NCBI RefSeq assembly: GCF_958405895.1
Contig: NZ_CATZAR010000004.1
Reading direction: 5' to 3' (one strand)
From: Ralstonia thomasii
GTDB taxonomy: Bacteria; Pseudomonadota; Gammaproteobacteria; Burkholderiales; Burkholderiaceae
Length of the DNA: 64,000 nucleotides
Below, in pieces: positions 27,773-38,017 of the stretch. The notes beneath the pieces were generated by a model. The model was not told the DNA's origin. It ran no database searches and saw only the letters and a program-made list of their open reading frames with translations. Numbering within the stretch: the stretch's first letter is position 1; each line of letters begins with the position of its first letter. The position numbers and the translations under genes were made by a program.

Positions 27773-28663
27773 TCAATGTTGAGGTACGTTCGTGGCCACG
27801 CCGGTGGCCGGGTCCAATACGAGTTCGATGCGTGCGGGCCGGCCCGTGCGGCCCGGCTTGCGCGTGGCGATGACGCCGTTGGCGCTCACATTCATGAATC
27901 CGGGCACGGCGGCGACCGGGTTGTAGTAGCGATAGAACTGCAGCACCGTCTTCACGTAGTTCTGCGTCTCGGCGTAGGGCGGAATGTCGTTGCCGTGCTT
28001 CTGCACGGCGCCCTCGCCCGCGTTGTAGGCGGCCAGCACAAGCTCAAGGTTGCCTGAGAACATGCGCAGCAGATCGCTCAGGTAACGCACGCCGGTGGTG
28101 ATGTTGGTCTTCGGGTCGGCCAGCTTCTGGGCGGCCGTGCGGCGGGCGTCGCCGGTCACGCCGTAGCGCGCGCCGGTGTCCGGAATCACCTGCATCAGCC
28201 CGATTGCACCCTTGGGCGACACGGCCTGCGGGTTGAAACCGGATTCGGCGGCAATAACGGCTTTCACCAACGCGGGGTCGATACCGTGCTTGCTCGCGGC
28301 CTGGCGGATCAGCGGTTCCACCGTCGGCACGTTCGGATGCTGCAACACCGCGCGCACCAGGCGCTGGCGCATGCCGGCAGCGTTGTCGAGTGCATCGCGC
28401 TTGCTGGCGTTGAGATAGGCGTCGGCGTCGGGCAGCTCGGTTGCCGGCAGGGCGATGGCGCTATCGTCCTTGGCCTTGTCGTCGCCCTTGCCCGCCACCG
28501 CCACGCCCTTCATGAACAGCACGTAGCGATCGTCTATCCGCTCGGCAGCGAAGTGCGCCAGACCGTTTTCATCGATGTAGCCGTAGACGTCCGCGCGCGC
28601 CGGCTGGCTGGCCAACAAGGCCAGCGCCGTCAATGCGAATGCGAAACGTACGAAAAGCTTCAT
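27773..28663 (-). CDS. Lytic transglycosylase (SLT domain, DUF4124-like N-terminus)
   Basis: 296 aa. A signal peptide (1-24, cleaved after PARA) leads into a short DUF4124-like beta motif (DVYGYIDENGLAHFA). A charged linker follows, then an SLT domain from about residue 112 with catalytic Glu140 (VIAAESGFNP), GLMQVIPDTG and AYNAGEGAV. It cleaves peptidoglycan glycan strands in the periplasm. It is inserted between parE (16 bp upstream) and parC (49 bp downstream) on the same strand, an odd partner for topoisomerase IV but possibly linked through cell division. Confidence 0.93.
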   Translation of the reverse strand: MKLFVRFAFALTALALLASQPARADVYGYIDENGLAHFAAERIDDRYVLFMKGVAVAGKGDDKAKDDSAIALPATELPDADAYLNASKRDALDNAAGMRQRLVRAVLQHPNVPTVEPLIRQAASKHGIDPALVKAVIAAESGFNPQAVSPKGAIGLMQVIPDTGARYGVTGDARRTAAQKLADPKTNITTGVRYLSDLLRMFSGNLELVLAAYNAGEGAVQKHGNDIPPYAETQNYVKTVLQFYRYYNPVAAVPGFMNVSANGVIATRKPGRTGRPARIELVLDPATGVATNVPQH

Positions 28664-28679
28664 CGTTGTCGGTTTGCGA

Positions 28680-30665
28680 TCAGATATCGGCTTCGACTTC
28701 GTTGCCGCGCGCTTCCAGCCACGTGCGGCGCGCGCCGGCTTCGCCCTTGCCCATCAGCATGTTCATCATGTTGATGGTCTGGTCTTGGCCCAGTTCGCCC
28801 AGCGCCACGGGCAGCAGACGGCGCGTGTCGGGGTTCATGGTGGTTTCCCAGAGCTGCTCGGCGCTCATTTCGCCCAAGCCCTTGAAGCGGGAAATCTGCC
28901 AGGCGCCCTCTTTCACGCCATCCTTGCGCAGTTTGTCTTCAATGGCTTCCAACTCGCCGTCATCCAGCGCGTAGAGCTTTTGCGCGGGCTTCTTGCCACG
29001 CGCCGGGGCATCGACACGATACAGCGGCGGACGGGCCACGCATACGTTCCCGCGATCGATCAATTGCGGGAAGTGCTTGAAGAACAACGTGAGCAGCAGC
29101 ACCTGGATGTGCGCCCCGTCCACGTCAGCATCGGACAGGATGCAGATCTTGCCGTAGCGCAGGCCGGAGAGGTCGACCGTATCGTTCGGCCCGTGCGGGT
29201 CCACGCCGATGGCGACCGCAATGTCATGCACCTCGTTATTGGCGAACAGGCGGTCGCGCTCGGTTTCCCAGGTGTTCAGCACCTTGCCGCGCAACGGCAG
29301 GATGGCCTGGAATTCCTTGTCGCGGCCCATCTTGGCCGAGCCGCCGGCGGAATCGCCTTCCACCAGGAAGAGTTCGTTGCGGGTGACGTCGTCGGATTCG
29401 CAGTCGGTCAGCTTGCCGGGCAGCACGGCCACACCGGAGCCCTTCTTCTTCTCGACCTTCTGCGCGGCACGTGTACGCGCCTGCGCCTGCTTGATGACGA
29501 GTTCGGCCAGCTTCTTGCCGTGCTCGACGTGCTGGTTCAGCCACAGTTCCAGCGCCGGGCGGCTGAAGGTGGACACCAGGCGCACCGCATCGCGGCTATT
29601 CAGGCGTTCCTTGATCTGACCCTGGAATTGCGGGTCGAGCACCTTGGCCGACAGCACGAACGAAGCGCGCGCAAACACGTCTTCGGACATCAGCTTGACG
29701 CCCTTGGGCAGGAGCGCGTGCATCTCGACAAAGCTCTTCACGGCCTGAAACAGGCCTTCGCGCAAACCGGATTCGTGCGTGCCGCCGGCGGGCGTCGGGA
29801 TGAGGTTGACGTATGACTCACGCACCGGCGAGCCCTCTTCCGTCCAGGCCACCACCCACGATGCGCCTTCGCCGAAGGCAAAACCTTCTTCGCCGGGCTT
29901 GTCAGGGTCGGCAAAGTGTTCGCCTTCAAACAGCGGGATCACCGGCTCGGCACCGCTGCCCTGCGCAAGCGATTCGACCAGATAGCCGCGCAGGCCCTGG
30001 TCGTATTGCCATTCGAGCGTCTCGCCGGTTCTTTCCAGCGTGAGCGTGACCTTCACGCCCGGCAGCAGCACGGCCTTGCTGCGCAGCAAGCGCTGCAGCT
30101 CGGCCTGCGGGATGTTCTCGGAATCGAAATACTTGGCGTCCGGCCACGCACGCACGCGCGTGCCGCTCTTCTTCTCGCCGCGTTCGGCCTTGCGGGTGGT
30201 CAACGGTTCGATCACGTCGCCACCGGAGAATGCGAGCGTCGACACGTTGCCGTCACGCCAGACCGTCACTTCCAGCCGCGTCGACAGCGCGTTCGTGACC
30301 GACACCCCCACGCCGTGCAAGCCGCCGGAGAACGCGTATGCGCCGCCGCGGCCCTTGTCGAACTTGCCGCCAGCATGCAGGCGCGTGTAGACGATCTCGA
30401 CCACCGGCACGCCCTCTTCGGGGTGGATGCCGACAGGGATGCCCCGCGCATCGTCTTCCACGCTCACGCTGCCGTCCTTGTGCAGCGTCACGGCAATCAG
30501 CTTGCCGTAGCCGCCCAACGCCTCGTCAGCGGAGTTGTCGATGACTTCCTGCACGATGTGCAGGGGATTGTCGGTGCGCGTGTACATGCCCGGCCGTTGC
30601 TTGACCGGTTCCAGGCCCTTGAGGACCTTGATCGACGATTCGCTGTATTGGGAGGTTTTGCTCAT
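28680..30665 (-). CDS. parE: DNA topoisomerase IV subunit B
   Basis: 661 aa. The GHKL ATPase domain shows RPGMYTRTDNPLHIVQEVIDNSADEA, DDARGIPVGIHPEEG and GGLHGVGVSVTNALS. The TOPRIM domain has LFLVEGDSAGGSA and LSDADVDGAHI. The C-terminus FKGLGEM and the absence of the GyrB insert identify it as ParE. It heads the five-gene run parE-slt-parC-chrA-chrA. A TACAAT on the minus strand at 30726-30731 may be its -10 element. Confidence 0.96.
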   Translation of the reverse strand: MSKTSQYSESSIKVLKGLEPVKQRPGMYTRTDNPLHIVQEVIDNSADEALGGYGKLIAVTLHKDGSVSVEDDARGIPVGIHPEEGVPVVEIVYTRLHAGGKFDKGRGGAYAFSGGLHGVGVSVTNALSTRLEVTVWRDGNVSTLAFSGGDVIEPLTTRKAERGEKKSGTRVRAWPDAKYFDSENIPQAELQRLLRSKAVLLPGVKVTLTLERTGETLEWQYDQGLRGYLVESLAQGSGAEPVIPLFEGEHFADPDKPGEEGFAFGEGASWVVAWTEEGSPVRESYVNLIPTPAGGTHESGLREGLFQAVKSFVEMHALLPKGVKLMSEDVFARASFVLSAKVLDPQFQGQIKERLNSRDAVRLVSTFSRPALELWLNQHVEHGKKLAELVIKQAQARTRAAQKVEKKKGSGVAVLPGKLTDCESDDVTRNELFLVEGDSAGGSAKMGRDKEFQAILPLRGKVLNTWETERDRLFANNEVHDIAVAIGVDPHGPNDTVDLSGLRYGKICILSDADVDGAHIQVLLLTLFFKHFPQLIDRGNVCVARPPLYRVDAPARGKKPAQKLYALDDGELEAIEDKLRKDGVKEGAWQISRFKGLGEMSAEQLWETTMNPDTRRLLPVALGELGQDQTINMMNMLMGKGEAGARRTWLEARGNEVEADI

Positions 30666-30772
30666 GGAAGGCGGAAAAACTGACCAGGCCTGGGTCTGTC
30701 CCCAAGCACCGGGAATGCAGCGCGCATTGTAAAGGAAGCCGTCCTCAACAATGCGGAGGGATCATCAGCGTT

Positions 30773-30809
30773 GGGATGCGACCCGAAACCCATATTCGGT
30801 CGACATCCC
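30773..30809. other. Inverted repeat between uup and parE
   Basis: GGGATG-CGACC (30773-30783) pairs with GGTCGACATCCC (30798-30809) with a one-base bulge. It sits about 30 bp past the ABC-F stop without a T-run, so it is a weak terminator candidate or an mRNA-stabilising hairpin. Confidence 0.35.
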
Positions 30810-30837
30810 GCTGACATATTGCGTGGTTACTGCAGCG

Positions 30838-32748
30838 TCACACCGTGCCGGCGCGTTTGGCTTCGAGGGATTCCCAACGCTCCAGCGCCTCCAGCAACTC
30901 CAGTTCGATGGCTTCGTGGCGCTCGGCGAGCTTCTGCGCGCGCTCCGGGTCGCGGCCGTAGATCGTGCCGTCTTCCAGTTCGCCGCCGACCTGCTTCTGC
31001 TCCGCCTCCAGCGCCTCGATAGTGGCGGGCAGCGCGTCGAGTTCGCGCTGCTCTTTGTAGCTGAGCTTGACCGTGGCACGCTCGCGCGGCTTGGCCATCT
31101 CGGGCTTCTTCTCTTCGGCGGCCGGCTTGGCGGCTTGCGCCATCTGCGCCGAGCGTGCCGATTGCATCTGCCAATCCGAGAACCCGCCCACGTATTCGCG
31201 CCACCGGCCTTCGCCCTCCGCCGCAATCACCGAAGTGACGACGTTGTCGACGAACGCGCGGTCGTGCGAGACCAGGAATACGGTGCCACTGTATTCCTGC
31301 AGCAGTTCTTCCAGCAGTTCGAGCGTGTCGATGTCCAGATCGTTGGTCGGCTCGTCGAGCACCAGCACGTTGGCCGGACGGGCAAACAGGCGTGCCAGCA
31401 GCAGCCGGTTGCGCTCGCCGCCCGACAGCGAGGCCACCGGCGAGCGGGCACGCTCGGGCGGGAAGAGGAAGTCGCCCAGATAGCTCATCACGTGCTTGCG
31501 CTGACCGTTGACTTCAATCCAGTCGCTGCCCGGGCTGATAGTGTCGGCAAGCGAGCGGTTCAGGTCCAATTGCGCGCGCATCTGGTCGAAGTACGCCACC
31601 TGCAGGTTGGTGCCGTTGCGCACCGTGCCGGAATCCGGTGCCAGTTCGCCGAGGATCAGCTTCAGCAGCGTGGTCTTGCCGACACCGTTGGCGCCGAGAA
31701 TCCCGACCTTGTCGCCGCGCATGATGGTGGCGGTGAAGTTGTCGACGACGGTCTTGTCGCCATAGCGCTTGGTCACGTCGATCAGCTCGGCGACAATCTT
31801 GCCGGAGCGATCGCCCTGCGAGACTTCCAGCTTGACGTTGCCCTGCACCTCGCGGCGCGCCTGGCGCTCCACACGCATCTGTTCCAGCCGCGCCACGCAG
31901 CCGACGCTGCGTGTGCGCCGCGCTTCCACACCCTTGCGGATCCACACTTCTTCCTGCGCGAGCAGCTTGTCGAAGCGGGCGTTTTCCAGTGCTTCGGCGT
32001 CCAGCTCCTGCGCCTTGCGCGTCTGATACGCCGTGAAGTTGCCGGGGTACGATCGCAGCTTGCCGCGATCGAGTTCGATGATGCGTGTGGCCACGCGGTC
32101 GAGGAAGGCGCGATCGTGCGTGATGAACAACACGCTGCCGCGGAAGGCCAGCAGCAAGTCTTCGAGCCAGCGGATGGAGTTGTAGTCCAGGTGGTTGGTC
32201 GGCTCGTCCAACAGGAGGATGTCAGGCGCGCCCACCAGCGCCTGCGCAAGCGCCACACGCTTGGTCAGGCCGCCCGACAGCGAACCGATGCGCGCGCCGG
32301 GCAGCAGGCCCAGCTGGGCGATCGTCGTTTCCACGCGCGTGCGCAGTTGCCACGCGTCTGCCGCTTCCAACTGGGATTGCAGCGCCTGCAGCCTGTGCAG
32401 CGCGTCTTCATCGTGGGAGTCGCCCATCGACGTGATCAGCGCCTCGTATTCAGCCAGCAGGCCGGCAGCATGCGGCACGCCCATCGCCACGGCTTCGGCC
32501 ACGGTCTGTTCGGGGTCGAATTCGGGCTCTTGCGGCACATACGCCGAGGTCACGCCGCTCTGGCGGGCGATCAGCCCGTCATCCGGCGAGGTCGTCCCCG
32601 CCACGATCTTGAGCAGCGACGACTTGCCGGTGCCGTTGCGGCCGATCAGGCCGACGCGCTCGCCGGCTTCCAGCGAGAAATCGGTGTGGTCGAGCAGCGC
32701 AACGTGGCCGAACGCCAGTTGCGCATCGGTAATGGAAAACAGGGCCAT
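30838..32748 (-). CDS. uup: ABC-F ATPase, Uup type
   Basis: 636 aa soluble protein with two ABC domains and no membrane segments. Walker A sequences are GRNGTGKSS and GANGVGKTT, signatures LSGGLTKRV and LSGGERNRL, and Walker B regions LLLDEPTNHLD and LVLDEPTNDLD. A charged linker joins the domains. After about residue 560 a Lys/Glu-rich coiled coil typical of Uup follows, which separates it from EttA and YheS. Uup-type ABC-F proteins act on ribosomes and influence transposon excision. Catalytic residues are intact. It is an independent gene with its own start about 170 bp from the next gene. Confidence 0.9.
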   Translation of the reverse strand: MALFSITDAQLAFGHVALLDHTDFSLEAGERVGLIGRNGTGKSSLLKIVAGTTSPDDGLIARQSGVTSAYVPQEPEFDPEQTVAEAVAMGVPHAAGLLAEYEALITSMGDSHDEDALHRLQALQSQLEAADAWQLRTRVETTIAQLGLLPGARIGSLSGGLTKRVALAQALVGAPDILLLDEPTNHLDYNSIRWLEDLLLAFRGSVLFITHDRAFLDRVATRIIELDRGKLRSYPGNFTAYQTRKAQELDAEALENARFDKLLAQEEVWIRKGVEARRTRSVGCVARLEQMRVERQARREVQGNVKLEVSQGDRSGKIVAELIDVTKRYGDKTVVDNFTATIMRGDKVGILGANGVGKTTLLKLILGELAPDSGTVRNGTNLQVAYFDQMRAQLDLNRSLADTISPGSDWIEVNGQRKHVMSYLGDFLFPPERARSPVASLSGGERNRLLLARLFARPANVLVLDEPTNDLDIDTLELLEELLQEYSGTVFLVSHDRAFVDNVVTSVIAAEGEGRWREYVGGFSDWQMQSARSAQMAQAAKPAAEEKKPEMAKPRERATVKLSYKEQRELDALPATIEALEAEQKQVGGELEDGTIYGRDPERAQKLAERHEAIELELLEALERWESLEAKRAGTV

Positions 32749-32922
32749 GCTGGAGAGAAAAAGGGTGCTGGCCGCGTACGGCCGGAAGGCGCGTATTGTA
32801 GTCGCCCCGCGCGTCGCCCATCGGCGACATTGCGCTTGCAGATGCCGGTGCTATAACGCTTGTGCCGCCGGACTCGCTTTTTCCGGCCGCGCCATCCATA
32901 CCGTTACGAAAGGGGAATGACG

Positions 32923-33129
32923 ATGCGCGGACTCTTCGGGCTGTTGATCATCTTGGTCGTGGCAGGCATTCCGGTGCGGCAGATCTTGCTGCGGACCGGC
33001 TTTTCACCGTGGTGGACCCTGCTTGTGCTGGTGCCGGTGGCGAACCTGGTGGCGCTGTGGATTTTCGCGTTCTCGAACTGGCCGCGGCAGTCGTCTCAGC
33101 CGGGCAACGTGCTTCCGAGTCAGAACTGA
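32923..33129 (+). CDS. Small two-TM membrane protein
   Basis: About 68 aa. Two hydrophobic helices (residues 3-20 and 28-50) flank a short loop RQILLRTGFSPWWTLL; the tail is polar. AGGGG lies 7 bases before this ATG, making it preferable to the ATG at 32917, which is too close. It resembles small conserved inner-membrane proteins of Burkholderiaceae, but no function can be assigned. Confidence 0.6.
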   Translation: MRGLFGLLIILVVAGIPVRQILLRTGFSPWWTLLVLVPVANLVALWIFAFSNWPRQSSQPGNVLPSQN

Positions 33130-33159
33130 CCTGGCCTCGAACGCGCAGGCGCCAAAGAA

Positions 33160-33415
33160 AACGGCCCGCTTTCGGCGGGCCGGAAGAGTCTCTCCTCGAT
33201 GCCTTGCGAACAAGACATGGTCGGAGCATAGCGCCCCTTGTCCGTCTCGGGCAGTCGGGACAAACCCGGTAGGGAAAAACGCCTAACGCTAGGCCCGGTG
33301 CGGCTTCGCACCGCAGCAACGCATGCTGGGCCAGGTATGCACCGCGGGCGAGTCCGCTGCACCGGCTGGACGGCTGAGACGGTGCGTTGCGCACGCTGCA
33401 TGTGCGTAACGCACC
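33160..33415. other. Hairpin-rich intergenic region, possible structured RNA
   Basis: The 472-bp gap 33130-33601 has no convincing gene. Its hairpins include GGCCCGC/GCGGGCC around 33166-33182, GCCTA/TAGGC at 33281-33294, and CGGTGCG-GCTT-CGCACCG at 33296-33313. The strongest is a 14-bp stem GGTGCGTTGCGCAC (33381-33394) / GTGCGTAACGCACC (33402-33415) with one G-T pair. No T-run follows the last, so it is not a standard terminator. Function unknown. Confidence 0.5.
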
Positions 33416-33601
33416 ACTGCAAACCACGCGTCACGCATCGACTTTTAGAGGGCGAAATCCACTCTTGCAGCCTGCTTACAACACCAAAAAAGCACAGGCC
33501 TGCAGCTTGCTGCGGCGGGCCGTATCATGCGGCAGGCCCTCCGGCCACGAGCCGGGCATAACGATAAAGAGGGCCGCCGATTCTTTCCGGGGGATACAAC
33601 C

Positions 33602-34510
33602 ATGCCGTTCTTCACGCGCGCGCTGCCGGCTGCAGCGCTGCTCTTCGCTTCGCTGTCCAGTTTGCCGGGCCCTGTCCTGGCCTCCTCCACGCCGGTGCTC
33701 GACCGCATCCGCGACACCGGCACCGTCCGCGTCGCCTACCGCGAAAGCTCCGTGCCCTTCTCGTTCTACGACGCCGATAAAAAGCCCGTCGGCTATGCCG
33801 TCGATCTGTGCCTGCGCGTGGTCGACAAGCTGCGCACGGACCTCAAGCGGCCCGATCTGAAAGTGCAATATGTGCTGGTCACGCCCTCGACGCGGATGCC
33901 GGCCATCGCCGATGGCAAAGCCGACCTCGAATGCGGCTCGACCACCAACAACCGCGAACGCCGCGAGAAAGTGGCCTTCACGATTCCGCACTACATCGCG
34001 GGCATCCGCATGATCGTCAAGACGTCGTCGGGCATCCGCAGGTGGGATGACCTGCGCGGCAAGACCGTCGTCACCACCAAAGGCACCACCAGCGTGGCGG
34101 AGCTGCGCAAGATGAACGACGTGCGCGTGCTGAACATGAACTTCCTCGAAGCCAAGGACCACGCTGAATCCTTCGCGATGGTCGAAACCGGCAAGGCCGA
34201 CGCTTTTGCAATGGACGACGTGCTGCTCTACGGCTTCCGCGCCAACACCAAGACCCCGGGCGACTACGCCGTCGTCGGTGACATGCTGACGGTCGAGCCC
34301 TACGCGATCATGCTGAGCAAGGACGACACCGAGTTCAAGCGCTTGGTTGATCGCGCGATGACCAACATCATCCTCGACTACGACGCCGAGAAGCTCTACA
34401 AGAAGTGGTTCCAGCAACCGATTCCGCCGCACAGCGCAAAGCTCGATATCCCGATGAGCTTCCTGCTGCGCGACTCGTTCAAGTACCCGAGCGACAAAGT
34501 CGCCGATTGA
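33602..34510 (+). CDS. Amino-acid ABC transporter solute-binding protein (GltI/family 3-like), orphan
   Basis: 302 aa. The signal peptide ends near residue 27 (GPVLASS). A periplasmic binding fold of family 3 follows, with VRVAYRESSVPFSFYDADKKPVGYAVDL, the DLECGSTTNN specificity segment typical of glutamate/aspartate binders, and WDDLRGKTVVTTKGTTS. No permease or ATPase gene is adjacent, so it must feed a transporter encoded elsewhere or act in sensing. It ends at a terminator. Start chosen for the signal peptide. Confidence 0.9.
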   Translation: MPFFTRALPAAALLFASLSSLPGPVLASSTPVLDRIRDTGTVRVAYRESSVPFSFYDADKKPVGYAVDLCLRVVDKLRTDLKRPDLKVQYVLVTPSTRMPAIADGKADLECGSTTNNRERREKVAFTIPHYIAGIRMIVKTSSGIRRWDDLRGKTVVTTKGTTSVAELRKMNDVRVLNMNFLEAKDHAESFAMVETGKADAFAMDDVLLYGFRANTKTPGDYAVVGDMLTVEPYAIMLSKDDTEFKRLVDRAMTNIILDYDAEKLYKKWFQQPIPPHSAKLDIPMSFLLRDSFKYPSDKVAD

Positions 34511-34534
34511 ACAAAGCCGCACGCAGCATGAGCG

Positions 34535-34563
34535 CCGCCGTCACGCACGGCGGTGTTTTTGTT
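34535..34563 (+). terminator. Rho-independent terminator after the solute-binding protein
   Basis: CCGCCGT (34535-34541) pairs with ACGGCGG (34547-34553), followed by a T-rich tract to 34563. Confidence 0.8.
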
Positions 34564-34590
34564 TGTGCATGACACAAACGGAAATAGGCT

Positions 34591-34806
34591 TTAAAGGAAG
34601 TGTTTGACGACCTGTTCTTCCAGGCCAACAAAGCGCACGAGCTGGCGTGAGCCGTCAGGGAACTGTTTGATGACGTGGCCGTCTGGCGTATCGGTGTGAC
34701 GGAAATAGATCGGCCGATCAATCGACCCGGGCCGATGCTTGGGGAACAGGCTTTCCAGCGACGGCTCCACCGTCCACGGATCGTCCCGTTCTTCGGATGT
34801 CAGCAT
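34591..34806 (-). CDS. Small hypothetical protein
   Basis: 71 aa, acidic and basic residues evenly mixed, no signal peptide or membrane segment. Sequence such as DRPIYFRHTDTPDGHVIKQF and the VRFVGLEEQVV tail look protein-like rather than shadow-like. No family recognised and no clear Shine-Dalgarno. It is convergent with the solute-binding protein gene. In the following gap 34807-35118 an AT-rich stretch, a 7-bp hairpin CTGTGGG/CCCACAG (34951-34970) and the presumed tRNA promoter (TAGAAT at 35069-35074) are all that is seen. Confidence 0.6.
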   Translation of the reverse strand: MLTSEERDDPWTVEPSLESLFPKHRPGSIDRPIYFRHTDTPDGHVIKQFPDGSRQLVRFVGLEEQVVKHFL

Positions 34807-35118
34807 GTTGGTCGCCTAGGGGTTTCTGAAAGGGGGATGGTGAAGGATAACTTCCGTGAACAAACGTGGAAAGTTCGTAATACTTAAATCTGATTCTCCG
34901 ACCGATCGTTCGTTCGCTTTAGCGTTTGCTTCATCACAAGAACGCCTGAACTGTGGGCGGCAACCCACAGAACACGTGGCGTCATCATCATTTCATATGT
35001 CGTCGGTACCGGGCGCCCGCGCGGCCCGCTGCTCCGGTGCCTCACTGGTCTTGGCCCTGCAAATTGCGTAGAATCGCGGCTCGCTCGGGCGGCCGTTTGC
35101 GTCACCCGGGGTCGGTCT

Positions 35119-35193
35119 CTCGCCGTAGCACAATGGATAGTGCACGCGCCTCCTAAGCGTGAGATACAGGTTCGATTCCTGTCGGCGGGACCA
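35119..35193 (+). tRNA. tRNA-Arg (anticodon CCT)
   Basis: Complete cloverleaf. The acceptor CTCGCCG (35119-35125) pairs with CGGCGGG (35183-35189). The D stem GCAC/GTGC and anticodon stem CGCGC/GCGTG enclose loop CTCCTAA with anticodon CCT at 35152-35154. The T arm ACAGG-TTCGATT-CCTGT is followed by discriminator A and an encoded CCA. It reads AGG codons. No integrase or duplicated 3' end is nearby, so it is not visibly an island attachment site. Confidence 0.95.
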
Positions 35194-35204
35194 GCAGATA
35201 CGAC

Positions 35205-35231
35205 AAAGCCAGGCTGCACGCCTGGCTTTTT
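35205..35231 (+). terminator. Rho-independent terminator after tRNA-Arg
   Basis: AAAGCCAGGC (35205-35214) pairs perfectly with GCCTGGCTTT (35220-35229), loop TGCAC, with a T-run. Confidence 0.92.
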
Positions 35232-35306
35232 GTTCTCTTGCCCGCACAAAACAACGAGGCCCGCCACACGCGGGCGGGCCTATGGCTGCGGATGGCCCCG
35301 GGCCAT

Positions 35307-35495
35307 CTAGGTCAGCACCGGCAGCGCTTCGAGCACGAGCAGCCCGATCAACACCCCAATGATCGTCAGAAGCACACGGATCCCTACTCGCGCACCTCGA
35401 ATCACCAGTGGCGCAGACGCCAGTCCGATCACGCCCGCAACGCAAACGGCGAGCAACAGGTACAGGTTGGAGAAGGCCATCGGGAATTCCATCAT
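35307..35495 (-). CDS. Small two-TM membrane protein
   Basis: 62 aa from the ATG that follows AAAGGGGCGG. Two hydrophobic helices (about residues 8-26 and 38-58) are separated by RGARVG. A longer reading frame to 35606 runs into the promoter of the divergent helicase gene and was rejected. No family assigned; it resembles other tiny inner-membrane proteins of Ralstonia-like genomes. Confidence 0.6.
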   Translation of the reverse strand: MMEFPMAFSNLYLLLAVCVAGVIGLASAPLVIRGARVGIRVLLTIIGVLIGLLVLEALPVLT

Positions 35496-35598
35496 CCGCC
35501 CCTTTCCGGCCGTCAGCGTGGCCGGTCCTTCAAGTATAGGCCGCGAGGCCAATCCGGCAAGCGGCGGCGGCGCGTACATCAGCGCCACCGGCAATTTT

Positions 35599-35627
35599 TT
35601 GCGCACTGCAAAAATTCATGCTATAGT
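35599..35627 (+). promoter_or_regulatory. Sigma70-type promoter with long leader to the DEAD-box helicase
   Basis: TTGCGC at 35599-35604 and TATAGT at 35622-35627 with exactly 17 bp between. The predicted start near 35634 gives a leader of about 360 nt before the helicase ATG. No gene is seen in 35634-35994. Confidence 0.7.
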
Positions 35628-35994
35628 CCGCGACTTGGCTGCTTACTGCCGTATTTTTCGGTCCGCGATTGGCCGATGTGCTGGTTCCAAACCGGCGCGC
35701 ATCGTCCGAACCACCGCCCGTTGCAAGCATGCGCAGCCGATTGCCATTGTGCTTGGCATCGTCTCCGATCTCCCGCGTGGATTCACATCACGCCGAAGGG
35801 ACCGCCGCCCCACCTCGCTGACCTGTTCAGCTTGAGGCCGGCCCACTCCCCCGCCTTGTCCGTTCTGCAGCCCGTCTGTCGAACCGGCCTTATCCGATTG
35901 GCGCCGACGCCCGTGATTAACCGGTCGCCGTATCCCATTTCCGTCGCCTGCATCCGTTGATGTAGCGACGCGGCAGCCTTACTACCTATTCGAC

Positions 35995-37878
<1,884 letters not shown>

Positions 37879-37923
37879 TCGATGAAGGGCCATTTCCTCC
37901 GGATGGCCTTAGCGGCAGCCTAC

Positions 37924-37959
37924 AAAAAACCCCACGTCTAACAGCGTGGGTTTTTTTGT
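37924..37959 (+). terminator. Rho-independent terminator after rhlE
   Basis: AAAAAACCCCACG and CGTGGGTTTTTTT flank a short loop; one extra C bulges in the left arm. The A-rich left flank would also allow termination of the convergent EgtB-like gene. Confidence 0.85.
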
Positions 37960-38017
37960 TTGGGCGGCAACCTTGATGAATTGCGTTCGACTTGCCAGTC
38001 CTGTCTACAAGCTTCCG

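Noticed and set aside
35119..35193. tRNA-Arg as a genomic-island attachment site
   Set aside because: No integrase, no duplicated tRNA 3' end, and flanking genes are core functions.
34884..35267. 127-codon minus-strand frame covering tRNA-Arg
   Set aside because: It reads antisense through a clear tRNA and its terminator; such frames are common false calls.
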